Assembly: GCA_965203635.1 (NCBI GenBank)
Contig: OZ241903.1
Coordinates: forward strand, 1,054,001 to 1,118,000
Reading direction: 5' to 3'
Source: Aldehydirespirator sp965203635
Lineage (GTDB): Bacteria; Actinomycetota; Acidimicrobiia; Acidimicrobiales; Aldehydirespiratoraceae
DNA length: 64,000 bases
The notes under the pieces were generated by a model. That model worked only from the letters and a program-made list of their open reading frames with translations. It was not told the DNA's origin and ran no database searches. Numbering within the stretch: the first letter of the stretch is position 1; each line of letters starts with the position of its first letter. This document shows, in pieces, positions 43,827 to 56,738 of the stretch. A program made the translations under genes and the position numbers.

Positions 43827-46028
43827 CTAGCTTCGAGAGTTGGCAGCAGAGGAGTCGCGAGCTTCAACGGCCTCCAAGACATGCAGCGCGATGTCCGCGA
43901 CCTGCACCGAGTCCTCCTCCACGCCCGCAGCCCGCACCCCGTCGTCCATCATGATGTAGCAGAACGGGCAGGCGGTGGCGATGCGCGACGCGCCCGTGTC
44001 GAGCAGCTCCCGGGACCGCTCATCGTTCACCTTGGTGCCGATGGTCTCCTCCATCCACATGCGGGCCCCGCCCGCGCCGCAGCACATCCCCTTGGTGCCG
44101 TTGCGGGGAGCCTCCACCAGGTCGATGCCGCCGAGCGAACCGAGCACCCGCCGGGGCGCCAGGTACACGTCGTTGTGGCGCCCGAGGTAGCAGCTGTCGT
44201 GGTAGACGACCCTCTCGGCCAGCGTGGCCCCTTCGAGGTCCAGGCGGCCCTCGGACACCAGCGCCTCCAGGAACTGGCTGTGGTGGATCACCTCGTAGTG
44301 CCCGCCGAGCTGCGGGTACTCGTTGGCCAGCGTGTTGAAGCAGTGGGGGCACTGGGTGACGATCTTGCGCACGCCCATGGAGTTGAGCGTCTCGATGTTG
44401 GTCGACGCCAGCATCTGGAACAGGTACTCGTTGCCGGAACGCCGGGCCGAGTCGCCGGTGCAGTTCTCGGCTGGGCCGAGGATGGCGAAGTCCACGCCGG
44501 CCCGCTCCATGAGTTGGGCCATGGCCCGGGCCACCTTCTTGTTCTTGTCGTCGAACGACCCGGCGCACCCGACCCAGTACAGGTACTCGGCGTCCAGGGG
44601 GTCGCCGCCGGACAGGACCCGCACCCCGTCGAGGTCCCGGGCCCAGTCGGCCCGCTCGGTCTGGCTCAGCGACCACGGGTTGGACGAGTTCTCCATGCCC
44701 CGGAAGGCCTGGCCCAGCTCCGAGGGGAAGTCGCTCTCCATCAGGGTGAGGTAGCGGCGCATGTCCAGGATCTTGTCGAGGATCTCGATGTTGACCGGGC
44801 AGACCTCGTCGCAGGCCCGGCACGAGGTGCAGGCCCACAGCTCCTCGGTGCTGATGCGCTCGAACATCCAGTTGGCCGGCACCTCGACTTCTGTCCCGCC
44901 GCTGCTGAGGGGCGGCGACGTGGGCGGGCTGCCGGTGAGGGCCATGACCTCGCCCGTCTTGAGCACGATCTCGCGGGGGTCGAGTGGCTTGCCGGTGGCA
45001 TGGGCCGGGCACACCGACGTGCAGCGGCCGCACATGGTGCACGCATCGGTGTCGAGCAGCTGCTTCCACGAGAAGTCCTCGATCACCGACGCGCCGAACG
45101 TCTCCAGCTCGGTGTCGCCCTCCACCAGGTCGGGCATGGGGCGCATCGCGCCCTTGGGCCGGTCGCGGTGGCGCAGGTACATGTTCAACGGCGATGTGAA
45201 CATGTGCCGCAGCATCGTCGTCGGCAGGATCACCAGGAAGGCCAAGAAGGCGACGACGTGGGCCACCCACCACGCCTGGTGCCAGCCGTGCACTGCGCCC
45301 GACCCGTCGACCAGGGTGGCCAGCGGGTAGCCGATGAAGCTCCAGCGCTCGTGGTCGGGCAGTCCGTCGGCTGCGATGCGGAAGGCCTCCGCGCCGAAAC
45401 CGGTGATGCCGATGGCCAGCAGCACCCCGCCGATGACCGCGTGCTCGGGCCGGGTCTTGATGCGGATCCGGTAGGGCCGCCACATCGGGGGCCCGAATCG
45501 GCGCAGGATGGCCCACAGCATCCCAACCACGAACACCAACCCGGCCGCGTCGCCCACCGCGGAGTAGGCCCGGTACACGTCGCCGTGCAGGAACTTGGCT
45601 CCGTCGGGGAGCTGGTGGTCGACCTCCAGGGTGGTGGTCACCCCCAGCAGCACCAGGAAGCTGAAGTAGATGAGCGAGTGCATCACCCCCGCGCCGGGCT
45701 CCCGCAGCAGGGTCTGCATGTATACGCCGGCCCGGAAGTCGGCCATCCGGTGGTGGACGTTGGAGGGTGTGGTGCGGCGATTGTCGGGCCGTCCCCGCTC
45801 CCAGTTCTTGACCCGGTTGGCGAACAGGACCGCCCCGTACACCAGCAGTATCGGGATGACGGTGTAGAAGGCGGCCTTCAGCGGTGCCGGAATGTTGCCG
45901 AAGACCTCGCGGGTGATCGGGCTGTCGCTGTGGAAGCCGGTGATCGCGGCGACGATGCCGGAGAGGGCCGTGAACAGCGCGATGGCGACACCGAGAGCGA
46001 CGACAATGTGGTGGGGCTTGATCCGCAT
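43827..46028 (-). CDS. Membrane FeS electron-transfer protein (HdrD/FadF-like)
   Basis: 733 aa. Residues 1-290 hold about six TM helices of a nitrate-reductase-gamma-like cytochrome b module (His in HHIVVAL, MHSLIYF, HGWHQAWWVAHVV). Then two 4Fe-4S motifs, CTMCGRCTSVCP and CTSCRACDEVCP (about 335-425), and two CCG domains (YWVGCAGSF ... CPHCFNTL, and DSCYLGRH ... CCGAGGARMW) as in HdrD/GlpC. FadF-type proteins link acyl-CoA or amine oxidation (via ETF) to quinone. It may serve the flavoprotein dehydrogenases of this genome. The gene stands between an amidotransferase and phosphoglycerate mutase. Confidence 0.88.
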   Translation of the reverse strand: MRIKPHHIVVALGVAIALFTALSGIVAAITGFHSDSPITREVFGNIPAPLKAAFYTVIPILLVYGAVLFANRVKNWERGRPDNRRTTPSNVHHRMADFRAGVYMQTLLREPGAGVMHSLIYFSFLVLLGVTTTLEVDHQLPDGAKFLHGDVYRAYSAVGDAAGLVFVVGMLWAILRRFGPPMWRPYRIRIKTRPEHAVIGGVLLAIGITGFGAEAFRIAADGLPDHERWSFIGYPLATLVDGSGAVHGWHQAWWVAHVVAFLAFLVILPTTMLRHMFTSPLNMYLRHRDRPKGAMRPMPDLVEGDTELETFGASVIEDFSWKQLLDTDACTMCGRCTSVCPAHATGKPLDPREIVLKTGEVMALTGSPPTSPPLSSGGTEVEVPANWMFERISTEELWACTSCRACDEVCPVNIEILDKILDMRRYLTLMESDFPSELGQAFRGMENSSNPWSLSQTERADWARDLDGVRVLSGGDPLDAEYLYWVGCAGSFDDKNKKVARAMAQLMERAGVDFAILGPAENCTGDSARRSGNEYLFQMLASTNIETLNSMGVRKIVTQCPHCFNTLANEYPQLGGHYEVIHHSQFLEALVSEGRLDLEGATLAERVVYHDSCYLGRHNDVYLAPRRVLGSLGGIDLVEAPRNGTKGMCCGAGGARMWMEETIGTKVNDERSRELLDTGASRIATACPFCYIMMDDGVRAAGVEEDSVQVADIALHVLEAVEARDSSAANSRS

Positions 46029-46059
46029 GACGGGCGCGACACTACCCGCCGCGCCCGCC

Positions 46060-46830
46060 TCAGGCGTGGGAGGGGCCGGTGGCCTGGGCGGCTACCTCGG
46101 CGGCCGCGGCTGCGGCGGCGGCGGGGTCGAGGGCGCGCTCGAGGGGGTGCTTGGGCTCGGTCGGGAACATGTCGGGGCCCAGCACGTAGTGCAGGGGCAT
46201 CCCGGTGGGGATGTTGAGGGCGCCGATGTCGTCGTCGGAGATCCGATCCAGGTGCTTGGCCAGGGCGCGGAGGCTGTTGCCGTGGGCTGAGACCATCACG
46301 GTGCAGCCCCGGCGCAGGTCGCCGACGATGGCGTCCTGCCAGTAGGGCAGCAGCCTGGCCAGCACGTCGGCGAGGCTCTCGGTCAGCGGTACGAGCCCGG
46401 GCGCGAGGTCCGCGTAGATCGGCGAGCCGTTGGGGTTGAACTCGTTGTCGGCGCGGATGGGCGGCGGCGGGGTGTCGTATCCCCGGCGCCACCGCTGGAG
46501 CTGCTCATCGCCGTGGGCCCTGCGGGTGGCCGCCTTGTCCAGTCCGGTCAGGTCGCCGTAGTGGCGTTCGTTGAGCCGCCAGCTCCTGCGAACCTCCAGC
46601 GAGCCGAGGCCGAGGTCGTCGAGCACGATCCGGGTCGTCTCGGTGGCCCGTCGCAGGACTGATGTGTGCACCGCGGTGGGCATCAGGTCGGCGGTGGCCA
46701 GCATCTCGGCGGCCCGGTGGGCCTCGGCTCGACCGGCCTCGTTCAGTCCGCAGTCGTACCAGCCGGTGAAGAGGTTCTTGTCGTTCCAGGTGCTGCGGCC
46801 GTGGCGCAGAAGGATCAGGTCGTGAGCCAT
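46060..46830 (-). CDS. gpmA: 2,3-bisphosphoglycerate-dependent phosphoglycerate mutase
   Basis: 256 aa from ATG 46830 (MAHDLILLRHGRSTWND). Phospho-His motif LRHGRSTWN, GWYDCGLNEAG, RLNERHYGDLTGLDK and SAHGNSLRAL match dPGM. Interconverts 3- and 2-phosphoglycerate. The C-terminus carries an unusual run of Ala (AAAAAAAAEVAAQA), probably a disordered tail. Divergent from the dnaK operon; the gap of 135 bp holds the heat-shock promoter. Confidence 0.93.
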   Translation of the reverse strand: MAHDLILLRHGRSTWNDKNLFTGWYDCGLNEAGRAEAHRAAEMLATADLMPTAVHTSVLRRATETTRIVLDDLGLGSLEVRRSWRLNERHYGDLTGLDKAATRRAHGDEQLQRWRRGYDTPPPPIRADNEFNPNGSPIYADLAPGLVPLTESLADVLARLLPYWQDAIVGDLRRGCTVMVSAHGNSLRALAKHLDRISDDDIGALNIPTGMPLHYVLGPDMFPTEPKHPLERALDPAAAAAAAAEVAAQATGPSHA

Positions 46831-46864
46831 GGCTGCCAAAGGTACCCGGCCTGGCTCCGATAAA

Positions 46865-46885
46865 GTTGATAAGAACAGACTCAAG
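46865..46885 (+). promoter_or_regulatory. HAIR-like operator (HspR site)
   Basis: A 21-nt block ends in a perfect right half-site ACTCAAG (46879-46885) and has a degenerate left half GTTGATA, 7 nt apart, versus the HAIR consensus CTTGAGT-N7-ACTCAAG. It lies just upstream of the dnaK promoter, and hspR is in the operon. Confidence 0.65.
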
Positions 46886-46891
46886 TTTTTG

Positions 46892-46920
46892 TTGTGATCA
46901 GGAATGAACTTCGCTACTCT
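46892..46920 (+). promoter_or_regulatory. dnaK operon promoter
   Basis: TTGTGA (46892-46897), 17-bp spacer and TACTCT (46915-46920), 45 bp before the dnaK ATG. Good match to housekeeping-sigma boxes. The HAIR-like element is directly upstream of the -35, so HspR would block polymerase. Confidence 0.65.
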
Positions 46921-46965
46921 GTGCGTTCTAGGTTAGGCAAGACATAAGTGAAAGGAAGCCTCACC

Positions 46966-48794
<1,829 letters not shown>

Positions 48795-48798
<4 letters not shown>

Positions 48799-49364
48799 GC
48801 GCACCATCATCCGACGTCAGCGAGCTCGAGTCTGTGGCCGCACCGTCCGACGAGCCCGACGCCGGCACCGGCGAGGCGGTCGAGCCCGTGACCGCCGAAC
48901 CGGAGCCGGCCGAGGCCCGATCCGGCTCGGATCCCGAGCTCGATCTGGCCGCGGTCACCGCGCAGCGAGACGCCTACCTGGAGGACCTCCAGCGGGTCAC
49001 CGCCGAGTTCACCAACTTCCGGCGCCAGACGATGAAGCGCAACACCGAACTCGTCGCCCAGGCTGCCTCGAGGCTGGCCAGAGAGCTGCTCGTAGTCCTC
49101 GACGCCTGCGAGGCTGCCGTCGCTCAGGGCGTGGAAGGCATCGAAGCCTTGCAGTCACAGCTGCTGGGCGTGCTCTCGGCGGAGGGTCTCACCGTGCTCG
49201 GCACGATCGACGAGCCCTTCGATCCCGGCTTCCACGAGGCAGTGATGAGCGAGGAGTCCACCGACGACGGCCAGGACGCTCCGGTCGTGTCCGAGGTGTT
49301 GCGCACCGGGTACGCATGGAACGGCCGGGTGCTGCGGCCGGCCATGGTGAAGGTGCGCGGCTGA
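48795..49364 (+). CDS. grpE: Nucleotide exchange factor GrpE
   Basis: 189 aa from GTG 48795, overlapping the dnaK stop. The first 55 residues are acidic and low complexity. A long helix (AAVTAQRDAYLEDLQRVTAE) and the FTNFRRQT core lead into the beta-domain with EPFDPGFHEAVM and SEVLRTGYAWNGRVLRPAMVKV, the GrpE signature. It releases ADP from DnaK. Confidence 0.95.
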
Positions 49365-49396
49365 CAGAAGCGGACGGAGCAGGAAACAGGAGAGAG

Positions 49397-50521
49397 GTGA
49401 GCGTGGAGCCCCAGCGGGAGTGGTTCGAGAAGGACTACTACAAGATCCTCGGCGTGGCCGAGGACGCCTCGGCCTCCGACATCACCAAGGCCTACCGCAA
49501 GCTGGCCAAGAAGCTGCACCCCGACGCCAGTCCGGGCGACCAGGCCGTCGAGGAGCGCTTCAAGGAGGTGGCGTCGGCCTACGACGTGCTCGGCGACGCC
49601 TCCAAGCGCAAGTCCTACGACGAGGTGCGCCGGCTCGGTCCCATGGCCGGGGCGTTCGGTCCCGGCGGTCCGGGCCCGGCGGGCGGCTTCAACCTGAACT
49701 TCGAGCAGGTGGGTGATCTCGGGAACCTCTTCGGGGGTCTGTTCGGACGCCGCCGCGGCGGACCCGCTCAGCGGGGCGCCGACATCGAGACCGAAGTGAA
49801 GCTCGACTTCGCCGATGCCGTGTCGGGAACCACGATCGCGGTGCCCGTCACCGGTGAGGCTCGCTGCCGTACCTGCAAGGGCCTGGGCGCCAAGCCGCCG
49901 GCCAAGCCGCAGCCGTGCCCGACTTGTTCGGGCACCGGCGTGAACGACGAGAACCAGGGCCTGTTCTCCTTCAGCCGGCCCTGCGCGGCCTGCGCAGGCC
50001 GGGGAACCGTCATTGAGCATCCCTGCACCGCCTGCGGCGGCCGGGGCATGGAACGCCGGCGCCGCGAGGTCAAGGCCCGCATCCCGGCCGGGGTGACCGA
50101 CGGGCAGCGGATCAAGCTGGCCGGACGCGGCGCTCCGGGCCAGGGACCGGGCGGCAGACCCGGCGACCTCTACGTTCGGGTCCATGTCAAGCCCCACCGG
50201 TTGTTCGGGCGGGACGGCAAGAACCTCACCCTGATCGTGCCGGTCACGTTCTCGGAGGCCGCGCTGGGCGCGCGGATCCCGGTGCCCACCCTCGACGGAT
50301 CGACGGTGACCATACGCATCCCCCCGGGCACACGGACGGGCCGGCGCCTTCGCATCCCCGCGACCTTCTCCACCGGGGGCGCCGACCTCATCGTCGAGGT
50401 CGAGGTCGTCGTGCCCCAGAACCTGTCAGAAGAGCAGCAGGCCGCGATGGAGGCCTTCGCAGCCGCCGCCGGCGAGGACCCGCGGGCTCACTTCGAGAAT
50501 GATCTCAACAACGGAGAATGA
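49397..50521 (+). CDS. dnaJ: Chaperone DnaJ (Hsp40)
   Basis: 374 aa from GTG 49397 (a GTG at 49403 is also possible). J domain at the start with DYYKILGVAEDASASDITKA and the HPD loop (LHPDAS), a Gly/Phe-rich stretch (MAGAFGPGGPGPAGGFN), four zinc motifs (CRTCKGLG, CPTCSGTG, CAACAGRG, CTACGGRG) and C-terminal client-binding domains. Co-chaperone of DnaK. The stop overlaps hspR (ATGA). Confidence 0.96.
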   Translation: MSVEPQREWFEKDYYKILGVAEDASASDITKAYRKLAKKLHPDASPGDQAVEERFKEVASAYDVLGDASKRKSYDEVRRLGPMAGAFGPGGPGPAGGFNLNFEQVGDLGNLFGGLFGRRRGGPAQRGADIETEVKLDFADAVSGTTIAVPVTGEARCRTCKGLGAKPPAKPQPCPTCSGTGVNDENQGLFSFSRPCAACAGRGTVIEHPCTACGGRGMERRRREVKARIPAGVTDGQRIKLAGRGAPGQGPGGRPGDLYVRVHVKPHRLFGRDGKNLTLIVPVTFSEAALGARIPVPTLDGSTVTIRIPPGTRTGRRLRIPATFSTGGADLIVEVEVVVPQNLSEEQQAAMEAFAAAAGEDPRAHFENDLNNGE

Positions 50522-50979
50522 CGATGACCGATGACCGATTCCACCGAGCCGTGTACGTGATATCAGTGGCCGCCGAATTGGCGGGGGTCCACCCTCAGAC
50601 GCTCCGCATCTACGAGCGCAGGGGCCTGCTCGCCCCGGCCCGGACCGCAGGCGGCAGCCGCCGCTACAGCGACGCCGACCTCGCCCTGCTGGAGCGCATA
50701 GCCGAGCTCACCGACGAGGGTCTCAACCTCGCCGGCGTGCAGCGGGTCCTGGAACTCGAGCAGACCGTCGCCGAATTGAGGGCCCAGCTCGATGAGACCC
50801 GCCAGGCCTACAAGCGTCAGCAGACCGAGCTGGCGGCGCGGGGCTTCAACCCCAGTGGCCTGGTGCCGGCCGTTCGCCAGGGCAGGGCAGTGACGCTGTA
50901 CCGCGCCACCCGTGGCCCGGGCTCGGTGGTCGAACCTGTCGCCGGAGCCGGCTCCGGGGCCGCGCCGAGGAGCGGCTGA
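50518..50979 (+). CDS. hspR: Heat-shock repressor HspR (MerR family)
   Basis: 153 aa. MerR-type wing-helix: VYVISVAAELAGVHPQTLRI, YERRGLLAPARTAGGSRRYS, then a coiled helix with LEQTVAELRAQLDETRQAY. HspR binds HAIR sites and uses DnaK as corepressor. ATG 50518 overlaps the dnaJ stop. The C-terminal tail (TRGPGSVVEPVAGAGSG) is Gly/Ala-rich. Likely autoregulates this operon through the site at 46865. Confidence 0.92.
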   Translation: MTMTDDRFHRAVYVISVAAELAGVHPQTLRIYERRGLLAPARTAGGSRRYSDADLALLERIAELTDEGLNLAGVQRVLELEQTVAELRAQLDETRQAYKRQQTELAARGFNPSGLVPAVRQGRAVTLYRATRGPGSVVEPVAGAGSGAAPRSG

Positions 50980-50981
50980 CC

Positions 50982-53474
<2,493 letters not shown>

Positions 53475-53518
53475 CCAGTACAATCGCACGGTAACGCCCG
53501 CCCCTGAAGGAGAGCGCC

Positions 53519-54805
53519 GTGCCTGCGACCGTTGTCGTCGGTACCCAGTGGGGCGACGAGGGGAAGGGGAAGTTCACCGACCTCGTCGCTGCCGAGATGG
53601 ACATGGTTGTCCGCTACCAGGGCGGCCACAACGCCGGACACACACTGGTGGTGGGCGGTGAGACCTTCGCCCTCCAGCTGATACCCAGCGGAGTGCTCTA
53701 CGAGCACATCATCCCGGTGATCGGCAACGGCGTCGTCGTCGATCCCAGAGTTCTCATCGCTGAGATGGACGCGCTGGAGGCTCGGGGCGTCGACTGCAGT
53801 TCCCTGCGGCTGTCGGGCAACGCCCACCTGATCATGCCCTACCACCAGGAGCTCGACGCGCTGCATGAGCGCCATCTCGGCGACGCCAAGCTGGGCACCA
53901 CCAAGCGGGGCATCGGGCCGGCCTACGCCGACAAGTCGATGCGCATCGGGCTGCGGGTGCAGGACCTGCTCGATCCACGGATCTTCCGGGCCAAGCTCGA
54001 CGTGTCCCTGGGCCATACCAACAAGGTGCTGGCCAGGGTCTTCAACCGCCTGCCCCTGCGGGCCGACGACATCGTCGCCGAATACCTGGACGGGTGCGCG
54101 CCCCGGCTCGAAGCCCATATCTGCGATGCGGTATCCCTGCTGCACGAGGCCCTCGAGTCCGGCCGGCAGGTGCTCTTCGAGGGGGCCCAGGCAACCTTCC
54201 TCGACCTCGATCACGGCACCTACCCCTTCGTCACGTCGTCCAATCCGGTAGCGGGCGGCGTCAGCATCGGCGCGGGGATCGGTCCCCGCCACATCGATCG
54301 GGTCATCGGCGTCGCCAAGGCCTACGTGACCCGGGTCGGGTCGGGGCCGTTCGTCACCGAGCTGTTCGACGAGGTCGGGGATCACCTCGTCACCGTCGGC
54401 GGCGAATTCGGGACGAACACCGGTCGCCGCCGCCGCACCGGATGGTTCGACCTGGTGATGCTGCGCCACGCGGTGCGGCTCAACTCGCTGACCGAGGTCG
54501 CCCTCACCAAGCTCGACGTGCTCGACGGGCTCGACCGCGTCAAGGTGTGCGTCGCCTACGAAATGGACGGCGAGCGCTACGAGCACATGCCCTACCACCA
54601 GTCGGTGATCCACAAGGCGGTGCCGGTGTACGCCGAGCTCGACGGTTGGAGCACCGACCTGAGCGGCATCACCTCGTCGGCCGAGCTGCCGGCCGCGGCC
54701 GCCGACTACATCGCCTTCCTGGAGGAGGGCATCGGCGTGCCGATCCGGCTCGTCGGGGTCGGCCCGGGCCGCAGCCAGTACCTCTACTGGCAGGAAGCCG
54801 CCTAG
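53519..54805 (+). CDS. purA: Adenylosuccinate synthetase
   Basis: 428 aa from GTG 53519, behind GAAGGAGAG. GTP loop GTQWGDEGKGKFTD at the N-terminus, GGHNAGHT, GTTKRGIGPAYADK, EGAQATFLDLDHGTYPFVTS and the C-terminal TGRRRRTGWFD. Converts IMP and aspartate to adenylosuccinate with GTP. An own -10 TACAAT (53479-53484) separates it from the heat-shock operon. purB follows after 9 bp. Confidence 0.97.
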   Translation: MPATVVVGTQWGDEGKGKFTDLVAAEMDMVVRYQGGHNAGHTLVVGGETFALQLIPSGVLYEHIIPVIGNGVVVDPRVLIAEMDALEARGVDCSSLRLSGNAHLIMPYHQELDALHERHLGDAKLGTTKRGIGPAYADKSMRIGLRVQDLLDPRIFRAKLDVSLGHTNKVLARVFNRLPLRADDIVAEYLDGCAPRLEAHICDAVSLLHEALESGRQVLFEGAQATFLDLDHGTYPFVTSSNPVAGGVSIGAGIGPRHIDRVIGVAKAYVTRVGSGPFVTELFDEVGDHLVTVGGEFGTNTGRRRRTGWFDLVMLRHAVRLNSLTEVALTKLDVLDGLDRVKVCVAYEMDGERYEHMPYHQSVIHKAVPVYAELDGWSTDLSGITSSAELPAAAADYIAFLEEGIGVPIRLVGVGPGRSQYLYWQEAA

Positions 54806-54814
54806 GAGCTTGTA

Positions 54815-56242
54815 GTGGAGGCCTCACACCCCAACGTGCTGGCCGGCCGATACGCCGGCGAACGGATGCGGGCGCTGTGGTCCCCCGAGCGCCGCGTGGT
54901 GCTGGAGCGCCGGCTGTGGCTGGCGGTGCTGGACGCTCAGCGCAAGCTCGGACTTGACGTCGATCGAGCCGTCGTCGATGCCTACGAGGCGGTGCTGGAG
55001 GTTGTCGACCTCGAGTCGATAGCCGCCCGGGAGGCCGTCACCCGCCACGACGTGAAGGCCCGGATCGACGAGTTCTGCGCCCTCGCGGGCCACGAATCCA
55101 TCCATCTGGGCATGACTTCGCGCGATGTCACCGAGAACACCGAGCAGCTGGTGATCCTCGATGCTCTGAAGGTGATCCGCGACGATCTGGTGGCGGTGAT
55201 CGCCCGGCTGGCCGACCTGGCCGAGGCCCATGCCTCGACGATGATGGTGGCCCGCACCCACAACGTGGCCGCGCAGGCCACGACCCTCGGGAAGCGCTTC
55301 GCGGACGCCGCAGCGGAGACGATGCTGGGATACACCCGGATCGCGGAGCTCTTGGACCGGTACCCGCTGCGGGGCATCAAGGGCCCGGTCGGCACCCGCC
55401 TCGACCAGCTCGACCTGCTCGGGTCGGCACAGGCGGTCGACGAATTGGAGAGCCTGGTCGCAGAGCATCTCGGCTTCGGCCGGGTACTCGACGCGTCGGG
55501 GCAGACCTACCCGCGCTCTCTGGACCTCGACGTGGTGGCCGCGCTGGTCCAGGCGGTATCAGGGCCGGCGTCCCTGGCGACGACAGTGCGGCTCATGGCC
55601 GGGCACGGTCTCGTGTCGGAGGGCTTCGGTGACGGCCAGGTCGCCTCCTCCGCCATGCCCCACAAGGCCAATGCCCGCTCCTCCGAGCGCATCGGTGCCC
55701 TGGTGGCCGTGCTCGACGGCCACCTCGCCATGGCGGCCTCACTGGCGGGGCGGCAGTGGAACGAGGGCGACGTGAGCTGCTCGGCCGTGCGGCGGGTCAT
55801 GCTTCCCGACGCCTTCTGCGCAGCCGACGGCCTGCTCCACACCGCGCTGGCAGTGTTGGAGGAGCTGCGGATCGACAAGGCCGTCGTCGGTGCCGAGTTC
55901 GAGCGCTTTCTGCCCCTGCTGGCGACCACCCGTCTTCTCACAGCCCTGGTTCGGGCCGGGATGGGACGGGAGGCGGCCCACGAAGTGCTGGCCGAACCCA
56001 CCCGGCAGGCCGCGCAACAAGCGACCGGCGACGATCCCGTCGACCTGGACGGACTGCTCGATCAACTGGCCGCCGATGAACGGGTGCCACTGAGCCGCCC
56101 GGACATGGCCCGACTCATGGCCGAACCGGAGCGGTTCGCGGGAACGGCGTCGGAGTTGACCGCGCGAGTAGTCGAGGCGGCCCGCCGCGTCGTTGCCCGT
56201 CACCCAGAGGCCGCGACCCAGCCTGCTGAGCTTCGATTGTGA
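54815..56242 (+). CDS. purB: Adenylosuccinate lyase
   Basis: 475 aa from GTG 54815. Fumarase/aspartase superfamily: TSRDVTENTEQ, ARTHNVAAQATTLGKRF (catalytic His) and the signature SSAMPHKANARSSER near residue 275, with serine loop. Cleaves adenylosuccinate to AMP and SAICAR to AICAR. Forms a purA-purB operon. Confidence 0.96.
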   Translation: MEASHPNVLAGRYAGERMRALWSPERRVVLERRLWLAVLDAQRKLGLDVDRAVVDAYEAVLEVVDLESIAAREAVTRHDVKARIDEFCALAGHESIHLGMTSRDVTENTEQLVILDALKVIRDDLVAVIARLADLAEAHASTMMVARTHNVAAQATTLGKRFADAAAETMLGYTRIAELLDRYPLRGIKGPVGTRLDQLDLLGSAQAVDELESLVAEHLGFGRVLDASGQTYPRSLDLDVVAALVQAVSGPASLATTVRLMAGHGLVSEGFGDGQVASSAMPHKANARSSERIGALVAVLDGHLAMAASLAGRQWNEGDVSCSAVRRVMLPDAFCAADGLLHTALAVLEELRIDKAVVGAEFERFLPLLATTRLLTALVRAGMGREAAHEVLAEPTRQAAQQATGDDPVDLDGLLDQLAADERVPLSRPDMARLMAEPERFAGTASELTARVVEAARRVVARHPEAATQPAELRL

Positions 56243-56248
56243 AGAGTG

Positions 56249-56638
56249 TCAGGTGCCGCCGCGGGAGATGCCGGCGCGCTTGAGGACGGCAGCAGGAACA
56301 CCCACCTCGCGCCACGCAGAGTAGGTGATCCCTTTCCGGCCGCTGTATGAGACGGCAACGTCCACAAAAGCGGTTTCGAGTTCGCTGATGTCAACTGTCT
56401 CGGTCGGTGCGCTGAGAGCCCGCTCGAGGTCGATGCGCTCTTGAACTAGCTGAACTCGCCGTATCGGAGTTGCCGACTCGAGTGCCTCACCGATTGCCTC
56501 TATCCGATTCTGCATGGACTCAGCAGTGCGCCTCCGGCCGGGGCGCGGCCGGTTCGACTCCAAAGCTTCAAGATAGGTGCTCACGGCCCTGTTCTCAGCC
56601 CGAGCCCTGGCATTGGCAGCCTTGTGTTCATCTGACAT
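56249..56638 (-). CDS. Conserved hypothetical, helical
   Basis: 129 aa from ATG 56638 (MSDEHKAANARARAENRAV). Basic N-terminus and a long helix (IEAIGEALESATPIRRVQLV), then ERIDLERALSA, and a C-terminal YSGRKGITYSAWREVGVPA segment that resembles an HTH-like DNA-binding end. I recall similar uncharacterised actinobacterial proteins. GC is somewhat lower than in the neighbours. Convergent with purB (gap 6 bp) and divergent from the malic enzyme gene. Confidence 0.7.
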   Translation of the reverse strand: MSDEHKAANARARAENRAVSTYLEALESNRPRPGRRRTAESMQNRIEAIGEALESATPIRRVQLVQERIDLERALSAPTETVDISELETAFVDVAVSYSGRKGITYSAWREVGVPAAVLKRAGISRGGT

Positions 56639-56738
56639 ATGTCGTACCACTGGTCTGCTCCTTTTGCCGACAGTTCAAAGTAGTGGAATGCGGATGATAG
56701 CGTAGCTTTTTGGCATCCACAGGTCGCGGCAATAGGGA

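Noticed and set aside
43386..46217. Long plus-strand open frame of over 900 codons
   Set aside because: Antisense to the amidotransferase and FeS electron-transfer genes, whose motifs are unambiguous.
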